Source: Lentisphaeria bacterium (lineage in GTDB: Bacteria; Verrucomicrobiota; Lentisphaeria; Victivallales; Victivallaceae). Taken from it: a stretch of 62,866 nucleotides of DNA. Positions 52,932 through 59,985 of this stretch are shown here, one piece after another. The notes under the pieces were generated by a model. The model made no database searches. It had not been told where the DNA came from and saw only the letters and a list, made by a program, of their open reading frames with translations. The first letter of the stretch is position 1; every line of letters starts with the position of its first letter. The DNA is taken from NCBI GenBank assembly GCA_017508135.1, contig JAFVZN010000020.1, forward strand, positions 1-62,866. Direction: 5' to 3'. A program made the translations under genes and the position numbers.

Positions 52932-53400
52932 GTTTCGGCAATCCCCGCGCAGCGCGCTGTTTACAGAACTCCTGATAGAGCAATGGATCGCGGAACAGTT
53001 TTTTCAGCAGCTTGCTGGAGGATATTCCGCACAGTTCTGCACTGCGTTTGTGGTCAAAGCCGCAAGAATGGAGGATATCGAACAGCTGCGCCGCAAACAA
53101 CGGATAGTCCTCCGCCTCCATGGAACACTCGATACGCTCCGGAGGTGATGGCGTTTCAACGCGCATATTGAGCGCGATGGATAGCTTCAATTTCCTTACC
53201 GCATTACTGCGGTTGCGGTGCTGGCTGCGTTCAGTGCAATCTTCCGCCCGCAGATCAGTCCCGTTCAAAAGCACCCGGACGGCACTGGAGGTCTTGTTGC
53301 GGTGCTGGCCTCCGGCTCCGGAGGCTTTGAAAAACTCCAAAGTGCAATGGCGCAGAAAGTCTGCTTCCGGCAATATCAGCAATGTGTTCCGTTCAGTCAT
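52921..53400 (-). CDS. Release-factor-like protein with GGQ motif
   Basis: A 159-residue protein with the class I release-factor catalytic loop GAGGQHRNKTSSAVRV at about residues 28-43. It has no codon-recognition domain, so it is not a full RF1 or RF2. ArfB (YaeJ) or the related peptidyl-hydrolase PrfH are the closest known types, and ribosome rescue is the likely role. The C-terminal tail is Lys/Arg rich (KLLKKLF, FCKQRAARGLP), as needed for binding the mRNA channel. The ATG has a weak ribosome site. It is convergent with the WecA-like gene. Confidence 0.75.
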   Translation of the reverse strand: MTERNTLLILPEADFLRHCTLEFFKASGAGGQHRNKTSSAVRVLLNGTDLRAEDCTERSQHRNRSNAVRKLKLSIALNMRVETPSPPERIECSMEAEDYPLFAAQLFDILHSCGFDHKRSAELCGISSSKLLKKLFRDPLLYQEFCKQRAARGLPKLNP

Positions 53401-53425
53401 CTTTATGAAAATATACTGTTTATAC

Positions 53426-53454
53426 TTGAAAAATCGTTCTGTTGAAAATATATT
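53426..53454 (+). promoter_or_regulatory. Promoter of the SDR-to-Sua5 gene run
   Basis: TTGAAA (53426-53431), 17 bases, TATATT (53449-53454), 56 bases before the SDR start at 53511. Confidence 0.7.
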
Positions 53455-53510
53455 ATGTCAGTAGTGATATTTCAAATAAAAAAATTATTTTTCTTCGGAG
53501 AAAAAAGTCA

Positions 53511-54266
53511 ATGGAAAAGTGCGCAGTAATTACCGGTGCCAGTCGCGGCATCGGAGCCGGTATCGCAGAAAAACTTGCTCAGGAAAAGTTCAATCTCGCT
53601 CTCTGTGCCCGGCAGGAGCAAAGTGCCGGTGATGCACAATGTGCAGCTCTGGAAGCAAAATATGGGATCAAAGCGGCATATTTCCGTTGCGATATATCCG
53701 ATTCCGAAGCGCGCAAAGCCGCTTGCGCTGCGATCATTGAACGCTTCGGTAAAGTCGATCTTCTGGTAAACAACGCCGGTGTCGCTCCCAAAGTGCGCGC
53801 GGATATTCTGGAGATGACCGAAGAGAGTTACGATTTTGTCATGGGAATAAATCTCAAAGGCAGTTTCTTTTTTACCCAACTGTTTGCCCGTCACTTTGCG
53901 GAACAGCGCAGCGGCACCATCGTCAACATCGGCAGTTGTTCCGCCACGGTCGCCAGTGTCAGCCGGGGAGAATACTGCATGGCTAAAGCCGGTGTCGGCA
54001 TGGCGACCAAACTGTGGGCGGTGCGGATGGCGGAGTTCGGCGTGAATGTTTATGAGATCCGCCCCGGCATCATCGAAACTGATATGACCAGTACGGTCAA
54101 AGGCAAGTACGACAAACTTATTTCCGAAGGCTTGACTTTGCAGCCGCGCTGGGGATATCCGGAAGATATCGCCAAAGTTGTGGCATCTCTGGCGCGCGGT
54201 GATTTTGCCTACTCCACCGGGCAGGTCATCAATATCGACGGTGGAATGAATGTAAGAAAACTTTGA
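53511..54266 (+). CDS. Short-chain dehydrogenase/reductase (SDR)
   Basis: A 251-residue NAD(P)-dependent oxidoreductase with GASRGIGAGIA (cofactor loop), NNAGVAPK, the active Ser (IGSCSATVAS) and the YCMAK catalytic Tyr-Lys. It belongs to the classical SDR group that includes 3-oxoacyl-ACP reductases (FabG-like). Without other fab genes nearby, a sugar or alcohol substrate is equally possible. I set the start at 53511 (GGAG ten bases upstream); the frame extends to 53442, but that overlaps the promoter. Confidence 0.87.
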   Translation: MEKCAVITGASRGIGAGIAEKLAQEKFNLALCARQEQSAGDAQCAALEAKYGIKAAYFRCDISDSEARKAACAAIIERFGKVDLLVNNAGVAPKVRADILEMTEESYDFVMGINLKGSFFFTQLFARHFAEQRSGTIVNIGSCSATVASVSRGEYCMAKAGVGMATKLWAVRMAEFGVNVYEIRPGIIETDMTSTVKGKYDKLISEGLTLQPRWGYPEDIAKVVASLARGDFAYSTGQVINIDGGMNVRKL

Positions 54267-54270
54267 TACG

Positions 54271-54903
54271 ATGAGTGGAAAGAAACGCATCCGGGGCATT
54301 GTTGCTCTCCTGACCGTCGTTGCGGCGGTTTATCTGGCATATTCGGCGCACACCGAAACTGTGAACGCCGGTATCCGTTCCCGGGATGTTTATATTCCAC
54401 ATCAGGCGGGCGGTTTCACTCCGATACAGCTTACCGGGACTCCGCGGCTGCTGGGCAGTATGTTCGATTCCCGCACCCCCGTTTACGGCATGTCCATCGG
54501 CGGCATGGTGCATCAGAAAGAGATCAACGGATTGAGTATCGCCGGAATGCACGCATTCACCCGCAAAAAAAGCGGCGTGAGCTTTTCCCTTATGGATGTC
54601 TGCAATGAGTCACGCGGATTGTCATTCTGCGCGGTGGGAGGAGCTGAACGCAATTACGGTGTCGCCACCGGATTGTGGAATCTGGCAGAACACAACACCG
54701 GGCTGCAGCTGGGTTTTGTCAATGAAGTCAAACCGGATGCGTTGATCGAAAACAACCTCAATCATAAAGTCAAACCGGAAGGTTTCGGTGTACAGGCAGG
54801 CGTTATCAACTACTCCGAGGGCAGGGGATTGCAATTCGGTTTATGGAACACCAACCCCAATGCCTGGTTGAAGCACTTCCCGTTTATAAATTTTGCATTT
54901 TAA
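54271..54903 (+). CDS. LA_2272-type surface repeat protein
   Basis: A 210-residue protein with an N-terminal hydrophobic signal/anchor (GIVALLTVVAAVYLAYSA) followed by short Gly-rich repeats (GMSIGGMVH, GLSIAGMHA, GLQLGFVN, GVQAGVINY, GLQFGLWN). Such repeats are typical of the LA_2272 family, surface-exposed beta-strand proteins first noted in Leptospira. The function is unknown. The aromatic/Gly strand ends would suit a small beta-barrel or solenoid at the outer membrane. Five bases separate it from the SDR stop. Confidence 0.6.
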   Translation: MSGKKRIRGIVALLTVVAAVYLAYSAHTETVNAGIRSRDVYIPHQAGGFTPIQLTGTPRLLGSMFDSRTPVYGMSIGGMVHQKEINGLSIAGMHAFTRKKSGVSFSLMDVCNESRGLSFCAVGGAERNYGVATGLWNLAEHNTGLQLGFVNEVKPDALIENNLNHKVKPEGFGVQAGVINYSEGRGLQFGLWNTNPNAWLKHFPFINFAF

Positions 54904-54938
54904 CCGTTTACTTTTTTTCTTATTTGCAAGGTCTTTTC

Positions 54939-56810
54939 ATGCGTAAAGTCAACACTTTGATAATCGGCTCAGGTGCCGCCGGATTGGCGGCGGCTCTCCG
55001 CTTGAACGGAGAAGGAGTAAAAGATATCCTGCTCCTCTCCGAAGGATTGTCCCGGGGAACCTCCATCAATACCGGGAGCGATAAACAAACTTATTATAAA
55101 CTCGGTATCTACGGCAAAGAACCCGATGCGCCGGGATTGCTGGCGCAAACCCTCTTTGACGGCGGTTCTGTCCACGGAGATATCGCGCTGATCGAAGCGA
55201 CGCTTTCTTTGCGCTGTTTTATGAATCTTGCCAACTTGGGCGTGCCGTTTCCGACCGATGAATTCGGTCAATATATCGGTTACAAAACCGACCACGACCC
55301 CAAACGGCGCGCCACCAGTTGCGGTCCTTATACCTCTAAGGAGATGTGCCTTGCCTTGATAAAGGCGGTGAAAGCTGCCGGAGTGGAAATATGGGAAAAC
55401 CGTACCGCCGGAGAACTGGTCTGCTGTGATGACCGCGTATGCGGTGTTGTGGCATTGAACAGCGATACCGGAGCATTGGAGAGTATTCTTGCGGAAAACG
55501 TTATCTTCGCCACCGGCGGTCCCGGCGGATTGTACGCGCAGAGTGTTTATCCCTGCGGTCACTCCGGCGCGATCGGGCTGGCTCTGGAAAAGGGCTGTTC
55601 TGCCCAGAATCTGCCGGAATCCCAGTTCGGCATGGCTTCGATCAAGTTCCGCTGGAACGTTTCCGGAACCTATATGCAAGTGCTTCCCCGCTTCATCTCC
55701 ACTGCACCTGACGGCAGCGATCCGAAAGAGTTTCTCCGCGACCACTTCGGCGATGATATCGGGAAGATGAACTCCATGGTCTTTCTCAAAGGTTACCAGT
55801 GGCCGTTCGATGTCCGCAAGGCGGAAAATGGTTCTTCGGTGATCGACTTGCTGGTCCATCACGAAACGGCGGTCAGAAAACGCCGGGTGTTTCTGGATTA
55901 CCGTTCCAATCCGGAAGGGTTGGATTTTTCCGCGCTGTCGCCGGAAGCGTACACTTATCTGGAACGTTCCGGGGCACTCTTCGGTACACCGCTGGAACGG
56001 TTGGAAAAGATGAACCCCGGCGCGATATCGCTTTATGCCGATCATCACATCGACTTGCATAGTGAGATGCTGGAAATCGCCGTATGCGCCCAGCACAACA
56101 ACGGCGGCTTGACCGGTAATATCTGGTACGAATCACCCACCTTGAAAAGCCTTTTTCCGATCGGAGAAGTCAATGGTTCGCACGGTGTCACCCGCCCCGG
56201 CGGTTCCGCGCTCAACGCCGGACAGGTCGGCGCGTTCCGGGCGGCAGAATTCATCGCCCATTGCCGCAAAGAAAACAGTTTCGATATGGAGAAAGCTGAA
56301 CGCGCCGCCGTGCAGGTAAAAAAACACTTGGAAAAATTTCTTTCCGGCAGCCGCGATGTACACGCCGACCGCCGGGAATTTCAGGAACGGATGACCCTTT
56401 ATGCCGGACATCTGCGTGAACACTCCTCCGTCATGGAAGCTCTGGATGCGGCAAAAGCTCTCTTTTTTGCCGTGGAGCAGGGGGGGTATCCGGCAAAATT
56501 CGGAGCGCAGGCGTTGATGAACCGGCAGCTGGCATTTGCCCACTGGGGGTATCTGTCGGCGATCGCGTTTCAAATATCTTCCGGAACCGGCTCGCGCGGT
56601 TCGGCGGCAGTTCTGGATGAGAATGGAAATATCACCCCGGAAAATGAGAGTTTCCGGAAACAGATTTTGGAAACCCGCTTCGTCAACGGAGATTTTCACC
56701 ACCGCTGGGTCCCGTGCCGTCCGCTGCCGGAAACCGACGGCTGGTTTGAAAATATCTGGGCGGATTACCGCAATGGAAATGTTTACAAAACTTCAGCAGG
56801 AGACAAGTGA
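54939..56810 (+). CDS. FAD-dependent oxidoreductase (fumarate reductase flavoprotein-like)
   Basis: A 623-residue flavoprotein with the ADP-binding GSGAAGLAAALRL at residues about 11-23 and FATGGPGG around residue 190. The fold is that of fumarate reductase/succinate dehydrogenase flavoproteins and aspartate oxidase. I do not see the typical full HxxR active-site set, so the substrate is open. I chose the ATG at 54939, which begins just before the Rossmann motif; the frame extends to 54843 within the previous gene. The old-yellow-enzyme-like gene starts two bases after its stop, so the two probably act as a pair. Confidence 0.8.
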   Translation: MRKVNTLIIGSGAAGLAAALRLNGEGVKDILLLSEGLSRGTSINTGSDKQTYYKLGIYGKEPDAPGLLAQTLFDGGSVHGDIALIEATLSLRCFMNLANLGVPFPTDEFGQYIGYKTDHDPKRRATSCGPYTSKEMCLALIKAVKAAGVEIWENRTAGELVCCDDRVCGVVALNSDTGALESILAENVIFATGGPGGLYAQSVYPCGHSGAIGLALEKGCSAQNLPESQFGMASIKFRWNVSGTYMQVLPRFISTAPDGSDPKEFLRDHFGDDIGKMNSMVFLKGYQWPFDVRKAENGSSVIDLLVHHETAVRKRRVFLDYRSNPEGLDFSALSPEAYTYLERSGALFGTPLERLEKMNPGAISLYADHHIDLHSEMLEIAVCAQHNNGGLTGNIWYESPTLKSLFPIGEVNGSHGVTRPGGSALNAGQVGAFRAAEFIAHCRKENSFDMEKAERAAVQVKKHLEKFLSGSRDVHADRREFQERMTLYAGHLREHSSVMEALDAAKALFFAVEQGGYPAKFGAQALMNRQLAFAHWGYLSAIAFQISSGTGSRGSAAVLDENGNITPENESFRKQILETRFVNGDFHHRWVPCRPLPETDGWFENIWADYRNGNVYKTSAGDK

Positions 56811-56812
56811 TT

Positions 56813-58285
56813 ATGGCTGATTATCCTAAAATAACCTCATTTAAAAGTGCCGCTGAATTCCGCGCACATTTGAACAAATTGGAGCTGGATATCGACTTGG
56901 ATGACCACATCCTCGATGCTTCATCTTCGCCGCTGGCGCAGAGCTGTCAGTGCTACGGCAAAACCGTCGGCAACCGCTGGGCGATCCTTCCGATGGAGGG
57001 ATGGGATTGCCTGCCGGACGGTTCCCCCAGTGAACTCACCCGCCGCCGCTGGATGAATTTTGCCGGATCCGGAGCTAAACTGCTCTTCGGCTGTGAAGCG
57101 TGCGCCGTCACTCTGACCGGAAAAAGCAACACCCGGCAGATGATGATGACCAGAGAAAATCTTCCGGCATTCAAACAGCTTTATCAGGATATGATTTCCG
57201 CGCATGCCGCCAAATTCGGCACTGCCGATGATCTGCTTATCGGTTTGCAGCTGACCCACTCCGGACGTTACAGCCACCCGTTCGATGATGCCAAGCTGGA
57301 ATCCGTGACCGCATATTCCCATCCTCTGCTGGACGAAAAGTTCCACTCCTCCAAAGATAACGTTGTCTCCGATGCCGAAGTGGAACGGATCATCGACTGC
57401 TTTGTAGAATCTGCCAAACTTGCCCATGAAGCAGGTTTCGACTTCGTTGACGTCAAGATGGCGCACGGCTATCTGGGGCATGAGTTCCTCAGTGCCTTTG
57501 ACCGTCCGGGCAAATTCGGCGGAGATTTTGAAAACCGCACCCGCTTCTTCAGAGAGATCGTTGAACGCATCCGTACCGAAGTTCCGCAGATCGCCGTTGC
57601 CACCAGAATTTCGCTCTTTGACTGTATTCCCTTTGAACCCGGGCCCGGTCACGTCGGCATCCCGATGGAACGCAACGGTATCGGTGTCGGAAACTATCAC
57701 TACGCTTTCGGCGGTGACGGAACCGGTTTGGGCTATGATTTGACGGAAACGGTCAAACTTATTGAAATGGCGAAAGATCTCGGCATTGAACTTATTTGTA
57801 CCACGGCGTGCAGTCCCTACTACAATCCGCACTTCCAGCGACCGGCATATTATCCGGTTTCCGACGGATATCTGCCGCCGGAAGAACCGATCATCGGCGC
57901 GGCGCGCCAGCTCCGGGCGGTGGCAGAGGTGAAGAAGCACTTTGCCGGAACCAATATGCGCTTTATCACCTCCGGATGCACTTGTTTCCAGGAATATTTT
58001 GTTCAGGTCATGCAGAAGCAGATCCGGGATGACAAAGCCGATTTTGCCGGATATGGCAGACTGGTGCTCTCTTATCCCGATATTCCGGCGGTGACACTGG
58101 CGGGAAGAACGCTCGACCCGCGCCGCATCTGCCGCACCTTCGGTGATTGCACCACCGCGCCCCGGAACGGTTTGGTTTCCGGATGTTATCCGCTGGATTG
58201 CTTCTACAAACAGCATCCGTCATGCGCGGTGCTGAAAGAGTGTAAAGCAGCACTCCGGGCAAGAATGGCGAAAAATATAAAATAA
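56813..58285 (+). CDS. NADH:flavin oxidoreductase (old yellow enzyme family)
   Basis: A 490-residue protein with an FMN-binding TIM barrel: QLTHSGRYSHP (a classic OYE motif), KMAHGYLGHEFLS near the middle, and AVATRISLFD. The C-terminal end has cysteines (ICRTFGDC then GCYPLDC) that could hold an iron-sulfur cluster, as in 2,4-dienoyl-CoA reductase and trimethylamine dehydrogenase, although the spacing is not the usual one. It lacks the extra FAD/NAD domain of those 660-residue enzymes; the neighbouring flavoprotein may supply it. AGGAG lies ten bases before the ATG. Confidence 0.83.
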   Translation: MADYPKITSFKSAAEFRAHLNKLELDIDLDDHILDASSSPLAQSCQCYGKTVGNRWAILPMEGWDCLPDGSPSELTRRRWMNFAGSGAKLLFGCEACAVTLTGKSNTRQMMMTRENLPAFKQLYQDMISAHAAKFGTADDLLIGLQLTHSGRYSHPFDDAKLESVTAYSHPLLDEKFHSSKDNVVSDAEVERIIDCFVESAKLAHEAGFDFVDVKMAHGYLGHEFLSAFDRPGKFGGDFENRTRFFREIVERIRTEVPQIAVATRISLFDCIPFEPGPGHVGIPMERNGIGVGNYHYAFGGDGTGLGYDLTETVKLIEMAKDLGIELICTTACSPYYNPHFQRPAYYPVSDGYLPPEEPIIGAARQLRAVAEVKKHFAGTNMRFITSGCTCFQEYFVQVMQKQIRDDKADFAGYGRLVLSYPDIPAVTLAGRTLDPRRICRTFGDCTTAPRNGLVSGCYPLDCFYKQHPSCAVLKECKAALRARMAKNIK

Positions 58286-58308
58286 AGATCCGATACCGTG
58301 GAGGAATG

Positions 58309-58908
58309 ATGCCGAAAATAATTCGCCTTGCCCCGGAAACTCTTTCCGCTGCCGCAGAAGAAATAACCGCCGCTCTCCGCATCCCCGGCAGTGTGGCTCT
58401 GGTTCCGACGGAAACGGTATACGGTTTGATTTGCCGTGCCGGAGACCAGGCGGCGTGCAGCCGGATCTTCTCCTTGAAGGGCAGGGCGGGCTCCAAGCTG
58501 CTCGGCTGGTTTATCCGGGATGAGGAGATGGCAAAAAAGCACGGCATTATTTTGAACAGTTTATCTTCTGCGCTTATAAAAAAATACACTCCGGGTGCGT
58601 TGACCATCATTTCCCGGAAAGATGACGGTACGACACAGGGATTCCGGATACCGGATCACCCGTTGCTGCTGGATATCCTGAAACGTCTGAGAGAACCGCT
58701 GGTGCAGACCAGTGCCAACGCCTCCGGAATGGCGGATGCGGAATCCACGAAAGATGCCTTGAGGCAGCTCAACGGAGATGTGGATATCGCCGTCGACGGC
58801 GGAACGCTGGCACCGGGGAGCATGGGTTCCACTGTTGTCGATGCCACCGGAGAGGAGTTGAAGATACTCCGGCAGGGGAAACTGGCAATTCCGGTTCCTT
58901 TTAAATAA
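58309..58908 (+). CDS. Sua5/YciO/YrdC-family protein
   Basis: A 199-residue protein of the fold that makes threonylcarbamoyl-AMP for the t6A base of tRNA (TsaC), or of the related YciO group. VPTETVYGL (residues about 33-41), FSLKGR and the SANASG segment are the family marks. The length suits TsaC (about 190) rather than full Sua5 (about 340). The usual SKxR sequence is changed to SLKGR, so a YciO-like role is possible. Of two adjacent ATGs, I chose 58309, because GGAGG at 58300-58304 is only one base from the first. Confidence 0.75.
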   Translation: MPKIIRLAPETLSAAAEEITAALRIPGSVALVPTETVYGLICRAGDQAACSRIFSLKGRAGSKLLGWFIRDEEMAKKHGIILNSLSSALIKKYTPGALTIISRKDDGTTQGFRIPDHPLLLDILKRLREPLVQTSANASGMADAESTKDALRQLNGDVDIAVDGGTLAPGSMGSTVVDATGEELKILRQGKLAIPVPFK

Positions 58909-58929
58909 GCTGTACAAGGAAATAACGGC

Positions 58930-58958
58930 TTGCAAAAGTGCGTGATGTGTGTTATATT
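58930..58958 (+). promoter_or_regulatory. Promoter of the SurA-like gene and kinase
   Basis: TTGCAA (58930-58935), 17 bases, TATATT (58953-58958), 31 bases before the start codon at 58990. Confidence 0.65.
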
Positions 58959-58989
58959 ATTTGGTTGATTTATACACATGGGGAGTTTA

Positions 58990-59961
58990 ATGTTGAAAAA
59001 GTTTTTGACAATATTTGTTTTATTATCCGTTGCGCTGTTGACGGCGGCGGAAAATGGACAAAACAGATCCCGTACTGCAAGGGAAAGTGAAGTATACTCC
59101 ATTCTTGCCACCGTCAACGGCAGTGCGATCTCGCTGAAAGATGTTCTGCCTTTGACCCGGAATCAGGAGTATCAGGCATATGCCGCATTTTCCGGAAAGC
59201 GTTTGGAGGAGGAGATCCGCCGCATACGCCGTAAAGCCGTCGATGAACTTATCGACCGCAAACTTATCATCGCGGCATACAACAAGCAGAGCTACCGGAT
59301 CGCTTCATCTGATATCGAACACGAACTTGACAGTGCTGCCGTCCGCATGGGGTGCCGTTCGCGGAATGAATTCCGCCGCAAACTCCGGGAGAACGATCTG
59401 GATATCGCTACTTTCCGCAAAGAACTCGAAGAGCGCATGATAATCCAGTTCATGCTCCACCGCCAGACCACCATCGCCGGAACGCCGACCCCGCAGGAAA
59501 TTTATGTATATTACCAACAGCATAAAGATGAACTTTCCGGAATTGAAACCTATGATCTTGCCATGCTGAAAATAGACAACACCTCTATTGATGCAGTTCA
59601 GATCCAAAACGAGGTCACACAGACGCTTTCCGCCGCCCCGGAACGTTTCGCTGAACTTGTGCGCCGGTATGCCCCCGGCAGCGGTGACGGCAGGATCGGT
59701 TCGATCGAACCCGGCAAGATGCGCATAGAGTTTTCCACAGCCTTGAAAGAGCCGGTCGAAGGAAAAATTTACGGTCCGATAAAGCTCGATGAGGGCGTGG
59801 CATGGATAAAGCTGTTGAAACACAATAAAAAAGCCGATGTGGCTTTTGATCTGGTCCAGAAAAAGATCTGCCGGATATTGGAAGATGAACAACGCCGCAA
59901 GGTTATTGAAATTTACACCCGGGAGCTGCGGCGGGATGCGGTTTTGGAGTATTATTTTTGA
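58990..59961 (+). CDS. SurA-like periplasmic chaperone / peptidyl-prolyl isomerase
   Basis: A 323-residue exported protein with a signal peptide (MLKKFLTIFVLLSVALLTAAE) and a helical SurA N-terminal domain (residues about 40-165: ATVNGSAISLKDV, then KAVDELIDRKLIIAAY). A parvulin-like PPIase region follows (residues about 180-290: PERFAELVRRYAPGSGDGRIG). It should help outer-membrane proteins fold. I set the start at the second ATG (58990) because GGAG lies four bases ahead and the signal peptide begins there. Confidence 0.77.
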   Translation: MLKKFLTIFVLLSVALLTAAENGQNRSRTARESEVYSILATVNGSAISLKDVLPLTRNQEYQAYAAFSGKRLEEEIRRIRRKAVDELIDRKLIIAAYNKQSYRIASSDIEHELDSAAVRMGCRSRNEFRRKLRENDLDIATFRKELEERMIIQFMLHRQTTIAGTPTPQEIYVYYQQHKDELSGIETYDLAMLKIDNTSIDAVQIQNEVTQTLSAAPERFAELVRRYAPGSGDGRIGSIEPGKMRIEFSTALKEPVEGKIYGPIKLDEGVAWIKLLKHNKKADVAFDLVQKKICRILEDEQRRKVIEIYTRELRRDAVLEYYF

Positions 59962-59985
59962 TTATATGCAGGAGATGAGTGAGCA

